From positions 1-64,000 of the forward strand of contig CAYQXY010000023.1 in assembly GCA_964421595.1 (NCBI GenBank): a stretch of 64,000 nt of DNA. Reading direction: 5' to 3'. Numbering within the stretch: the stretch's first letter is position 1; the number at the start of each line of letters is the position of its first letter. Positions 8,957-17,453 of this stretch are shown here, in pieces. The notes beneath the pieces are model-generated. The model saw only the letters and a program-made list of their open reading frames with translations. It was not told the DNA's origin and did not search any database. This DNA comes from PXAP01 sp964421595. Lineage in GTDB: Bacteria > Bacteroidota > Bacteroidia > Bacteroidales > PUMT01. Both the position numbers and the translations under genes were made by a program.

Positions 8957-9443
8957 CTTTAAAGATATTACGATCAGGAATTTAAATTTAGTAATTGCCG
9001 GCATTTCGGTATTTATCTTTTTAGCCTGTAATACTGATCTTGTTTATGAGGATAATGTGAGGATTCCCGGAAATAAATGGAGTCGTTATAATATACCTGA
9101 ATTTGAGGTTGAGATTACCGATACTATAACACTTTATAACCTGCATGTAAATCTCCGGAACACTGGCGAATATCCCAGGAGCAATATATTCCTCTTCATT
9201 TCAGCCACTGCTCCGGGCGGGGCATTTAACCGTGATACTATCGAACTGGTGCTTGCTGAACCTTCTGGAAAATGGAAAGGTAAAGGATTTGGCAGTATCT
9301 GGCAAAATCAATTTCCTTACAGGCAGAACGTCCGTTTTGCCGAAAAGGGCATTTACAATTTTAAAATTGAACAGGCAATGCGAATGGATGACCTGCCGGG
9401 CATTACCGATGTCGGACTACAGATCGGGAAATCAAAACAATAA
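8943..9443 (+). CDS. gldH: gliding motility lipoprotein GldH
   Basis: A longer open frame exists upstream, but the likely start is the ATG at 8943, preceded by AAAGGAG and overlapping the ricT-like gene by 14 bp. The 166-residue product has a hydrophobic signal (LVIAGISVFIFLAC) ending in a lipobox Cys at about residue 29. The rest, with RYNIPEFEVEITDT, LYNLHVNLRNTGEYPRSN and IEQAMRMDDLPGITDVGL, matches the GldH family. GldH is a lipoprotein needed for gliding in Flavobacterium johnsoniae and tied to the type IX secretion machinery. Other members of that system appear downstream in this window (porW, porX). Whether this organism glides cannot be told from the sequence; many non-gliders keep gldH. 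Confidence 0.88.
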   Translation: MINFNFKDITIRNLNLVIAGISVFIFLACNTDLVYEDNVRIPGNKWSRYNIPEFEVEITDTITLYNLHVNLRNTGEYPRSNIFLFISATAPGGAFNRDTIELVLAEPSGKWKGKGFGSIWQNQFPYRQNVRFAEKGIYNFKIEQAMRMDDLPGITDVGLQIGKSKQ

Positions 9444-9463
9444 CATTTATCAGTCATTTTAAG

Positions 9464-10162
9464 GTGGCAAAAAAGAAGCTTTTCAGGTTTGCAGAAATGC
9501 AGACATTCAATAATGTAGTGCATGCCACTGCCGATGATGTTCTGAACAAAAAACACCCGTTGCATGGTAGATGGGCCGAGAAGGTTTTTGGTTCAGCAAT
9601 GCCGGTTGTGCTTGAACTTGGTTGTGGTAAAGGTGAATATACAACCGGCCTGGCAGAATTATTCCCGAAACTGAATTTTCTTGGCATCGATGTAAAAGGG
9701 GCAAGAATATGGAAGGGAGCTAAATATGCGAATGAGAACAAACTTGGGAATGCCGGATTTTTGAGGACAAGGATCGATTTCATTTCGTCTTTTTTTGCAC
9801 CCGGTGAAATTGACCAGATCTGGATAACTTTTCCAGACCCACAGTTAAAGAAAGCAAGGAAAAGACTTACATCTTCAGTATTCCTGAACCGGTATCGTGA
9901 ATTTTTGAAGGCTGGCGGACTGGTTCATCTTAAAACTGACAACCTGGAATTATATCAATATACTTTATCTGTAATAAAGACGAATGGTCTTGAGCTGCTT
10001 GAAGCAACCGACAATCTGTACGGATCTGATCAGGCAGGGAGTGTTTTATCAATCAAAACCTATTACGAGCAACGGTATCTGGACAAAGGGATGCCAATAA
10101 CTTACCTGAAATTCCGTATTGACAGTCAGGATGTTATAACAGAGCCTGAGGCGGTAATCTGA
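9464..10162 (+). CDS. trmB: tRNA (guanine-N7-)-methyltransferase
   Basis: The 232-residue protein starts at a GTG (V-A-K-K-K-L), 20 bp after gldH. It carries the SAM-binding ELGCGKGEYTTGLA motif near residue 50-63 and the FPDPQLKKARKRL block near 125-137, where Asp and the basic residues contact the cofactor and tRNA. LKTDNLELYQYTL follows. TrmB methylates G46 in the variable loop of many tRNAs using SAM. Length and motif spacing are normal for the family. The close spacing suggests co-transcription with the ricT-like gene and gldH. GTG rather than ATG was chosen because no upstream in-frame ATG exists and the N-terminus matches Bacteroidota homologues (KxKLxRF). Confidence 0.94.
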   Translation: MAKKKLFRFAEMQTFNNVVHATADDVLNKKHPLHGRWAEKVFGSAMPVVLELGCGKGEYTTGLAELFPKLNFLGIDVKGARIWKGAKYANENKLGNAGFLRTRIDFISSFFAPGEIDQIWITFPDPQLKKARKRLTSSVFLNRYREFLKAGGLVHLKTDNLELYQYTLSVIKTNGLELLEATDNLYGSDQAGSVLSIKTYYEQRYLDKGMPITYLKFRIDSQDVITEPEAVI

Positions 10163-10389
10163 ACAGATACCGGAAGTAATTTGCTGATTTCAAACAAACG
10201 GGAGATCTATTCGAATAATATAATGGCAGTGTTCTTTATAAATAAATAATGAATTAAACTGTTTCCACAGATGGTCACGCGTATGATTCTTTACTATTCT
10301 GAATATTTTTATAGTTATTATAGGCAGGATACATAATCGATTTATTAATAAACAAGATTTGAGCATCCATGCATTATAAAAATTTAAAT

Positions 10390-10722
10390 ATGGCTGATAA
10401 TTCAAATTTCTTTGAAAAAGTTTACAGCGTAACAATGCTTGTACCTTCCGGCAGAGTAACAACCTATGGTGCTATTGCCCGTTACCTCGGCTCGGCAGGT
10501 TCTGCACGTATGGTTGGATGGGCTCTGAATAAGTGCCATTCCAACGCAGGGTTTATTCCGGCACACCGCGTGGTAAACAGGAACGGTTTGTTAAGCGGGA
10601 AGCACCACTTCGGCACACCAAATGCCATGCAGCAGCTTCTCGAAAATGAAAATGTCAAAGTAGAAGATAACAAGGTTTTAAATTTCAGGGAACTCTTTTG
10701 GGATCCCTGCAAGGAAATTTAG
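10390..10722 (+). CDS. alkyltransferase-like protein (MGMT fold, Cys replaced)
   Basis: The 110-residue protein is the DNA-binding domain of the O6-alkylguanine-DNA alkyltransferase family: FFEKVYSVTMLVPSGRVTTYGAIARYLG, then a helix-turn-helix with the arginine-finger region SARMVGWALNKC. The active-site motif PCHRV is PAHRV here (IPAHRVVNRNGLLSG), so the methyl-accepting cysteine is missing. Such alkyltransferase-like (ATL) proteins bind O6-alkylguanine and pass the lesion to nucleotide excision repair. I prefer the ATG at 10390 (MADNSNFF) over the one at 10369, since family members start just before FFEKV. The gene stands alone, with a 227-bp gap upstream. Confidence 0.88.
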   Translation: MADNSNFFEKVYSVTMLVPSGRVTTYGAIARYLGSAGSARMVGWALNKCHSNAGFIPAHRVVNRNGLLSGKHHFGTPNAMQQLLENENVKVEDNKVLNFRELFWDPCKEI

Positions 10723-10741
10723 GGTTATATATACTTTTAAT

Positions 10742-10749
10742 TATATTTG
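10742..10749 (+). promoter_or_regulatory. candidate promoter of mrp
   Basis: TATATTTG matches TAnnTTTG, with TTTA (one base from TTTG) 20 bp upstream at 10718-10721. Transcription would start near 10756, giving a leader of about 40 nt before the mrp ATG at 10797. Spacing and position fit a Bacteroidota housekeeping promoter. Confidence 0.5.
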
Positions 10750-10796
10750 CACCATGTTAAATTGGTTTAATTACAAATAGCAGAATTAATTTAATT

Positions 10797-11891
10797 ATGA
10801 CACTAACAGAAGGACAGGTAATTGAGATCCTGAAAAAGATAAATCACCCCGGGGCAGGAAAGGATATTGTAAGTCTCTCAATGATAAAGGATATTATTAT
10901 CGGAGAAAATAAAGTCAGCCTTACACTTTATACAGGAAACCGGAAGGATCCTTTTTCAAAATCTCTCAAACGTGCCTGTGAACAGGCATTAAGTTCTGCG
11001 ACTGATAACCGGTTCTTAATTACTGTAAATATTGAAACCGACCGGCCGGAACCGCTCGCTCCCAGGCCGGTGCTGCCCGGTGTCAGGAATATAGTTGCAA
11101 TAGCATCAGGAAAAGGTGGGGTAGGTAAATCGACTATAGCAGTGAACCTTGCCATAGCTCTGGCCCGTAAAGGTTTTAAGGTTGGGTTATGTGATGCAGA
11201 TATATATGGTCCGTCGGTTCCGAAAATGATGGCTTCTGAGGAAGTAAGGCCGTTAATGCGTGAGGATAACGGCAGACATATAATTATACCTGTAGAAAAA
11301 TATGGAATAAAATTCCTTTCGATTGGCTTGTTTGTTCCTGCAGAAAACGCATTGGTATGGAGAGGCCCAATGGCTACAGGTGCCCTTAAGCAGCTGATCA
11401 CAGATGCGGAATGGGGTGATCTTGATTACCTTCTGTTTGATTTACCTCCGGGGACAAGTGACATTCATCTCACCCTGGTGCAGGAAGTTGCAGTTACGGG
11501 TGTTGTTATTGTAAGCACTCCCCAGGATGTGGCTCTTGCCGATGTCATTAAAGGTGTTTCAATGTTCACAACCAGCGATATTGGTGTGCCTGTACTCGGC
11601 CTGGTTGAAAATATGGCCTGGTTTACTCCTGCTGAACTTCCTGATAACAGGTATTATATCTTTGGAAGGGACGGGTGCAAGAACCTTGCGAAAAAAATGA
11701 ATTTGCCCCTTCTTGCTGAAATACCAATTGTTCAGAGTATTCGTGAAGGCGGAGATAGCGGGATTCCTGTTGCAGTTGACGAGGAACCCGTTTCCGGTCC
11801 GTTCTCCCTGCTTGCTGACAAGCTTGCAGATGCGATTGATGAACGTAACCGGACAAAGGATCCAACCAAAAAGGTTGTGATGAAAAAATAA
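10797..11891 (+). CDS. mrp: Mrp/NBP35-family Fe-S cluster carrier ATPase
   Basis: The 364-residue protein has an N-terminal DUF59/MIP18-like domain (about 1-85, EGQVIEILKKINHP) and a deviant Walker A P-loop ASGKGGVGKST at about 103-113. The switch and Walker B blocks DADIYGPSVPKMM, RGPMATGALKQL and FDLPPGTSD follow. Mrp/ApbC proteins are cytoplasmic dimers that hold a labile [4Fe-4S] cluster and deliver it to apo-enzymes. The CxxC pair seen after ENM in E. coli Mrp is replaced here by ENMAWFTPAELPDN, which I recall as common in Bacteroidota; whether it binds a cluster elsewhere is unclear. The next gene is an Nfu-type scaffold, which supports a role in Fe-S assembly. Confidence 0.93.
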   Translation: MTLTEGQVIEILKKINHPGAGKDIVSLSMIKDIIIGENKVSLTLYTGNRKDPFSKSLKRACEQALSSATDNRFLITVNIETDRPEPLAPRPVLPGVRNIVAIASGKGGVGKSTIAVNLAIALARKGFKVGLCDADIYGPSVPKMMASEEVRPLMREDNGRHIIIPVEKYGIKFLSIGLFVPAENALVWRGPMATGALKQLITDAEWGDLDYLLFDLPPGTSDIHLTLVQEVAVTGVVIVSTPQDVALADVIKGVSMFTTSDIGVPVLGLVENMAWFTPAELPDNRYYIFGRDGCKNLAKKMNLPLLAEIPIVQSIREGGDSGIPVAVDEEPVSGPFSLLADKLADAIDERNRTKDPTKKVVMKK

Positions 11892-11988
11892 ATTATAATT
11901 TTTTAATGGTTGTCTGTTATTTTTCATAGCATACAACCAATTGACCAAATGATGATTAACTATTTTATATTAATATAAATATCTCATA

Positions 11989-12240
11989 ATGGAAACTAAG
12001 ATAAAAGATGGTTTGCTTAAACGTGCAAATGAGACTCTGGATCAGGTAAGGCCTTACCTGCAGGCAGATGGTGGCGATATTGAAATTGTAGAGCTGACAG
12101 ATGAAAATATTCTGAAGGTCCGTCTGACCGGAGCGTGCAATGGCTGTCCGTTCAGCATGCAAACATTAAAGGCTGGTGTTGAGCAGGCAATCAAACGTGA
12201 TATACCGGAAATTCTGGAAGTCATTGAAGTAGATTCCTGA
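11989..12240 (+). CDS. NifU C-terminal domain (Nfu-type) Fe-S scaffold
   Basis: This small protein of 83 residues is a single Nfu domain: LDQVRPYLQADGGDIEIVEL at the start and the cluster-binding CNGCPFSMQTLK motif (CxxC at about 47-50). Stand-alone Nfu domains dimerise and bridge a [4Fe-4S] cluster through the two CxxC pairs, acting as scaffold or carrier. It lies 97 bp after mrp, the carrier ATPase, so the two probably work together. The gap between them has an imperfect inverted repeat (GGTTGT...ACAACC) without a T run. Nothing is missing from the domain. Confidence 0.93.
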   Translation: METKIKDGLLKRANETLDQVRPYLQADGGDIEIVELTDENILKVRLTGACNGCPFSMQTLKAGVEQAIKRDIPEILEVIEVDS

Positions 12241-12395
12241 TTTTTGTGACTCAGCAAAATATGTAAACGATTTCGCAGTTATTGTAATGATAAGTTGTAT
12301 GATGATGTCATGTACGGCATACTGCTTCTTTCGGAAAAATTATTATTAATTTTATTCCGGATAATAAGATATAGCCATTTTAAATAACTGCATCT

Positions 12396-15053
12396 ATGTT
12401 CATGAGACGTGGGAGTTCCGCAGCCCTGTTGATTCTGTTAATCCTTACTTCGTGTTCCACAAGCAGGAATACAATGTTAACAAGGACTTATCATCAGGTT
12501 ACAGCCCGGTATAATACATATTTTAACGGGAAGCAGAGTTTCAGGTCCGGTGTCAGAAAGTCGGAACAGCAATTCAGGTATGATTTTAACAAGATACTGC
12601 CTGTCTTTTTGTATACAGATCCGGGTATTGCCGCATCTGTTAGTCCTGAAATGGACAGGGCGATCAGCAAGGCTTCAAAGGTTATTACCAACAAATCCAT
12701 TACCGTGCGGCCCAGGGAGCGGAGTGGCCTGTCAGGGCGAAGAGGCAGCGATTTTTATACAAAGAATGAATATAACCGTTGGGTAAAGGAGAGTTATCTT
12801 CTTGCAGGTAAGGCGCATTTCTACAAGCATGACTTTTTAGCTGCTACCCGGGCATTCCTCTTTATAATAAGTGAATACAGAAACAGTCCTCTTGCCTGGG
12901 AGGCACGGGTCTGGCTGGCACGATCGTACAGCGAGCAAGGCCGGTTCAGTGAAGCAAGGATGCTTTTTGACAGTATGCTTGGCGATCGTAATTTCCCTTC
13001 CGCGTTAAGCGGGGAATTGTTTGCAAGTATAGCAGACTTCCATCTGAAACAGGATGAATTTACACAGGGACTCAGTTATCTGGAAAAGGCGCTGGATTTG
13101 ACTGGTGATAAACAGACAATTACCCGGTATACCTTTATTCTTGCACAATTATATGAGCGTACCGGAAATAACAGCATGGCATCAGACTTTTATTCCCGGG
13201 TCATCAGGATGAACCCGCCTTATGAAATGGTTTTTAATGCACGTCTTAATCAGGCAGGAGTTTTTCAGGCTTCGGGAGGAGAAACTACACGCATGGTAAA
13301 TGACCTTGAGCGCATGCTGCGCGATGACAAGAATCGTGATTACCACGACCAGATCTATTATGCCCTGGCAAATTTATATCAGCGTCATGATAATGAGAAA
13401 AAGGCAATTGAAATGTATTCCCGTTCTGCCGGAGCCTTTGGGGTGAATCCGTCTCAAAAGACAGTAACCTATCTTGCACTTGCAGATATTTATTTTAGTC
13501 ATCCTGACTATATTACATCTGCGGCATATTATGATTCAGCTGTCGTTAATATGGATAACGATTTTCCCGGCCGGCATGCCCTTACAGAGAAAAACAGAAT
13601 TCTGCAGGATCTGGTATTCAATTTAAAAACCTTTCAGTTAGAAGACAGTTTGCAATTACTTGCATCACTGTCTGAGGCTGAGCGTAACCGGAAGATAGAC
13701 GAAATTATCGCCAGGGTACGTCAGGACGAGGCTGATGCCCGGCAGCGGGATCAACTTGCACAACAAACATCCCAGTTCCAGTCTGCGCGCACCTCACAGG
13801 CTGCCCGTTACCAGGCAGAGAGGACTGGCGGGGGTAACTGGTATTTCTACAACCAGTCGGCCGTTACTTTTGGCCAGAATGAGTTTGAATCACTATGGGG
13901 TACCCGTAGACTGGAAGATAACTGGAGAAGATCCAGCAGGCAGGTTATAAACCCCCTTCAGTTCGCCATGGCCGGTGAAGATGATGATATTCCCGGCGAT
14001 GATCCGGAGGAGTTTTCAGATACAGGAAGCAGGGATTTTTACCTGAGGAATATCCCTCTTACAGATGAAGCCATGAATGCATCTCACCTAAGGTTACAGG
14101 AATCTTTACTTGGAATGGCAGTAATCTACAAAGAAGATCTCGGCGAATACAGCCTTTCTGCTGATGCTTACGAAGAGCTTGTCAGGAGATATCCCGACGG
14201 GCCATATTCAGTTACTGCGTTATATGACCTTTATTCTTTGTATGAGGCCCAGCAGGATCACATCGCGGCTGAACGCTATAAGAACCTGATAGTTTCCCGC
14301 TACCCTGGCAGCACATATGCTTCAATACTTACCAATCCGGATTATTTCCGTGAGTACGAACAGCAGCTTTTGGAGACAGAGAAATATTATGAAAGAACTT
14401 TTGAACTGTTTCGTGAAAACAATTTTGAACAGGTAATCGAACGAGCAGTTACAGCAAGCCGGAACTGGCCTGAAAGCCATTTGATACCACGATTCGAGTA
14501 TCTCAAAACACTCTCCTGGGCACAACGCGGGAATATCCCTCTTTTTCGCGATATGCTTGCTGATTATATAGCTGCATATCCGGATACTGAAATGGCTGAA
14601 AATGCCAGCCAGTTTATCAGCTATCTTGAAGATGATTATCCGGAGACAATCCGGATGACTGAAGTAGCTGTTATTCAGGATATTTATCAGCCCGACCAGA
14701 GTGGGAATCATTATTTTATTCTGGTTGTCGATAATATTCAGGATTTAATTAACAGACTGGTTTTTAATATCGTTAACTTTAACGTCGACCATTTTGCCAG
14801 ACTAAACCTGAATATTACAACTGAAGCATTCAGTACAAATTACAGGATCATGAGGGTGGAAGGTTTGCCCGATACTTCATCGGCCCTTGATTATCTGAAT
14901 CATTTTGTTTCATCGGAGGAAGTTCTGGCAGAGGCAGATCAAAATGATTATCCGGCATTTATCATCTCACCTGAAAATTATGATTTATTCATGAAGGATA
15001 AAAATATAGGGTCCTACCTGAATTTTTTCAGGGGTGAGTACCTGGAACGGTAA
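12396..15053 (+). CDS. porW: type IX secretion system TPR lipoprotein PorW/SprE
   Basis: The 885-residue protein begins with a lipoprotein signal (ALLILLILTSC, Cys20) followed by STSRNTMLTRTYHQVTARYNTYFNG, a block I recognise from PorW/SprE proteins. Residues about 125-400 are tetratricopeptide repeats (for example AARAFLFIISEYRNSPLAWEA-like helices and LARSYSEQGRFSEARMLFDS). A Gln/Arg/Ala-rich linker follows (about 440-480), then another TPR-like part (SADAYEELVRRYPDGPYS). PorW/SprE is an outer-membrane lipoprotein required for type IX secretion; published work places it with PorN/GldN or as a link to the translocon. The next gene is porX, the system's regulator, only 20 bp away, which strongly supports the assignment. 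A start at Met3 is equally possible. Confidence 0.9.
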   Translation: MFMRRGSSAALLILLILTSCSTSRNTMLTRTYHQVTARYNTYFNGKQSFRSGVRKSEQQFRYDFNKILPVFLYTDPGIAASVSPEMDRAISKASKVITNKSITVRPRERSGLSGRRGSDFYTKNEYNRWVKESYLLAGKAHFYKHDFLAATRAFLFIISEYRNSPLAWEARVWLARSYSEQGRFSEARMLFDSMLGDRNFPSALSGELFASIADFHLKQDEFTQGLSYLEKALDLTGDKQTITRYTFILAQLYERTGNNSMASDFYSRVIRMNPPYEMVFNARLNQAGVFQASGGETTRMVNDLERMLRDDKNRDYHDQIYYALANLYQRHDNEKKAIEMYSRSAGAFGVNPSQKTVTYLALADIYFSHPDYITSAAYYDSAVVNMDNDFPGRHALTEKNRILQDLVFNLKTFQLEDSLQLLASLSEAERNRKIDEIIARVRQDEADARQRDQLAQQTSQFQSARTSQAARYQAERTGGGNWYFYNQSAVTFGQNEFESLWGTRRLEDNWRRSSRQVINPLQFAMAGEDDDIPGDDPEEFSDTGSRDFYLRNIPLTDEAMNASHLRLQESLLGMAVIYKEDLGEYSLSADAYEELVRRYPDGPYSVTALYDLYSLYEAQQDHIAAERYKNLIVSRYPGSTYASILTNPDYFREYEQQLLETEKYYERTFELFRENNFEQVIERAVTASRNWPESHLIPRFEYLKTLSWAQRGNIPLFRDMLADYIAAYPDTEMAENASQFISYLEDDYPETIRMTEVAVIQDIYQPDQSGNHYFILVVDNIQDLINRLVFNIVNFNVDHFARLNLNITTEAFSTNYRIMRVEGLPDTSSALDYLNHFVSSEEVLAEADQNDYPAFIISPENYDLFMKDKNIGSYLNFFRGEYLER

Positions 15054-15073
15054 ATACCGTATAAAAAAAAATT

Positions 15074-16630
15074 ATGAAACAAATAACAATTCTTTGGGCC
15101 GACGATGAAATAGATTTGCTAAGACCCAATATAATATTTCTTGAATCAAAAGGCTATAAGGTTCTTACTGCAACGAACGGCCAGGATGCAATTGATATGG
15201 TCACATCGGAAAACCCAGATCTGGTATTTCTTGATGAAAACATGCCTGGTATCAGCGGACTGCAGACACTTGAGGAGATTAAAACATCCTTCCCGGCTCT
15301 CCCCGTGGTTATGATCACCAAAAGCGAAGAAGAGGAAATTATGGAGCAGGCTATTGGTTCAAAAATTTCAGATTATCTTATAAAACCAGTGCATCCAAAA
15401 CAGATTCTTCTTTCTATAAAAAAAAATGTTGATACAAGAAGGCTGGTAACCCAGAAAATTACATCTTCCTACCAGTCGGAGTTCGGCAAGATCGGGACGG
15501 CAATTAATTATGCTGACTCCTACGATGACTGGGTCGATGTTTACCGCCGGCTGGTTTTCTGGGAAATGGAACTTGAAAGTTCCTCCGATTCAGGAATGAA
15601 TGAGGTAGTTTCCCGGCAAAAGCAGGAGGCTAACAATGAATTCGGGAAATTTATCAAGGCGAATTTCGAAGATTGGTTTCATGATAATGCTGAGAACAAG
15701 CCGGTTTTGTCTCATAACCTGTTTTCAGCCAAAATCCTTCCACTTCTTGACCCGGCTGAAAAAGTAATTGTTATTTTGATAGACAACCTCCGGTTTGATC
15801 AATGGAAAGCCATTTTGCCTGATATAAGGGAGTATTTTCAGATTACAAGCGAAGAGTTGTACTGCACAATATTGCCAACTACCACACAATTTGCCAGGAA
15901 CTCAATGTTCGCCGGACTGATGCCCTGGGATATTGAAAAGCTTTATCCCCAGTTATGGATGAATGATGAAGATGAGGGCAGCAAGAATCCGTATGAAGAA
16001 GAATTGCTTAGCAGGCAATTGAAAAGGAGGGGTAATAACATGCACTTCTATTATGAGAAAGTGCTGAATAAGAAAAACGGCAAAAAGCTTTCGGAAAATA
16101 TATCTTCGCTCATAAACAATCCGCTGACAGTTCTTGTGTACAACTTCGTCGACATGTTATCGCATGCACGAACAGAGATGGATGTTCTTAAAGAACTTGC
16201 AGGAGACGATGCAGCCTACAGGTCTCTTACAAGGTCATGGTTCAGACACTCTTACCTGCTTGATCTTCTCAAGGAGCTTTCTGCCAGAAAGGTGAAAGTT
16301 GTTATAACTTCCGATCATGGGTCAGTAAGGGTGGAGAATCCTGTTAAAGTGATTGGCGACAGGAATACCACTACAAATTTGCGTTACAAACAGGGTAAAA
16401 ACATTAATTACAATCCTAAACAGGTTTTCGAAGTTAGAAATCCTTCCAGTATACATCTGCCCCAGAATAATGTAAGTTCTACCTATATTTTTGCTACCGG
16501 AGGGGATTTCTTTGCCTATCCGAATAATTATAATTATTACGCCAATTACTATAAAAATACTTTTCAGCATGGCGGTATATCAATGGAAGAGATGCTGGTT
16601 CCTTTAATCGTTCTTGAACCACTTAAATGA
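15074..16630 (+). CDS. porX: type IX secretion regulator PorX (receiver + PglZ domain)
   Basis: Residues 1-120 are a response-regulator receiver with the acidic pair Asp10-Asp11, phosphoacceptor Asp54 (VFLDENMPG) and conserved Lys104 (YLIKPVHP). A helical linker leads to a PglZ domain (about 210-515) of the alkaline-phosphatase fold, with metal-site signatures ILIDNLRFDQW and ITSDHGSV. There is no DNA-binding domain. PorX, with the sensor kinase PorY, controls type IX secretion genes in Porphyromonas gingivalis; its PglZ domain has been reported to bind zinc and have phosphodiesterase activity. No porY gene is in this window. It lies 20 bp after porW, and its TGA overlaps the tsaE ATG by 4 bp (ATGA), so the three genes probably form one operon. 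Confidence 0.93.
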   Translation: MKQITILWADDEIDLLRPNIIFLESKGYKVLTATNGQDAIDMVTSENPDLVFLDENMPGISGLQTLEEIKTSFPALPVVMITKSEEEEIMEQAIGSKISDYLIKPVHPKQILLSIKKNVDTRRLVTQKITSSYQSEFGKIGTAINYADSYDDWVDVYRRLVFWEMELESSSDSGMNEVVSRQKQEANNEFGKFIKANFEDWFHDNAENKPVLSHNLFSAKILPLLDPAEKVIVILIDNLRFDQWKAILPDIREYFQITSEELYCTILPTTTQFARNSMFAGLMPWDIEKLYPQLWMNDEDEGSKNPYEEELLSRQLKRRGNNMHFYYEKVLNKKNGKKLSENISSLINNPLTVLVYNFVDMLSHARTEMDVLKELAGDDAAYRSLTRSWFRHSYLLDLLKELSARKVKVVITSDHGSVRVENPVKVIGDRNTTTNLRYKQGKNINYNPKQVFEVRNPSSIHLPQNNVSSTYIFATGGDFFAYPNNYNYYANYYKNTFQHGGISMEEMLVPLIVLEPLK

Positions 16631-17061
16631 TGAGCAAGATTCAGGCATTTGAGTTTAATCTCAAAACTATTGAAAAAGCAGCTGAAGATTTAATTAAGGC
16701 ATTTCCCGATGCCCGTATATTTGCATTTGAGGGGGAAATGGGCGCAGGTAAAACCACATTTATTAAAGCTATATGCCGCAAACTCGGTGTAGAGCAGGTT
16801 ATCACAAGTCCGACTTTTGCAATTGTCAATGAATATATTGACAAAGATGGCGAAAAGGTTTTCTTTCATTTTGATTTCTACAGGATCGAAAATATTGGTG
16901 AGGCTCTTGATATGGGCTACGAGGACTATTTTTACAGTGACAAAATGTGTTTTATAGAATGGCCGGAGAAAATAGCAGAATTGCTTCCTCCCGGAACAAT
17001 CAATCTCAAGATTGAAGTGATTGATGAAGAAAACAGGAAGCTCGGGTTAATAAATAATTAA
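16627..17061 (+). CDS. tsaE: tRNA threonylcarbamoyladenosine biosynthesis ATPase TsaE
   Basis: The 144-residue protein is a TsaE-family P-loop ATPase: Walker A EGEMGAGKTTF at about 36-46, VITSPTFAIVNEY, and the HFDFYRIE and CFIEWPEK blocks typical of the family. TsaE works with TsaB and TsaD to make t6A at position 37 of ANN-decoding tRNAs. Length is normal. Its start overlaps the porX stop in an ATGA arrangement, with a second ATG immediately after at 16630; either could serve. Coupling a universal tRNA-modification gene to a secretion regulator is probably operon economy, not a functional link, but I cannot exclude the latter. Confidence 0.94.
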   Translation: MMSKIQAFEFNLKTIEKAAEDLIKAFPDARIFAFEGEMGAGKTTFIKAICRKLGVEQVITSPTFAIVNEYIDKDGEKVFFHFDFYRIENIGEALDMGYEDYFYSDKMCFIEWPEKIAELLPPGTINLKIEVIDEENRKLGLINN

Positions 17062-17453
17062 CTGGTAGCTTGAATTATTGCCTTCTTTGCAATCTTCACA
17101 GTTAACCGGCCTTCTGGAAATAGTTTTATAATATAATCTATCGCATGACAGGAATGATGTTGTTATTATCAAAGCATATTCCACTTGAAGTTAAAATAAA
17201 ATTATTTGAACTTATAACCCTTTTTGACTATCTTGCTGTAATCATTAAATATATGATTTTGACCGGGATATTTCAGATTTATATCCTGAATGGTGAACAT
17301 TATAAAATCAGGAACAGGCTGGTTGAAAAACTGCTCAGGTTCTTTATGCAGGCAGGTAGTTTAGTGATTTCATTAACAGGTAATTCGCGGGCTATCTTTC
17401 AGCGGCAGCCACGTGACTAACAAATGTTACGTACTGATATTTAAATTAATTCA
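17062..17453. other. intergenic tsaE to ald
   Basis: The 392-bp gap contains one open frame of 91 codons (17145-17420) with a hydrophobic middle but no recognisable family. Its composition resembles translated A+T-rich spacer. I do not call it a gene. No terminator or riboswitch was recognised. Confidence 0.35.

Noticed and set aside
17145..17420. 91-codon open frame between tsaE and ald
   Set aside because: Composition looks like translated A+T-rich spacer; no family features, no clear ribosome-binding site and no conserved neighbour logic.
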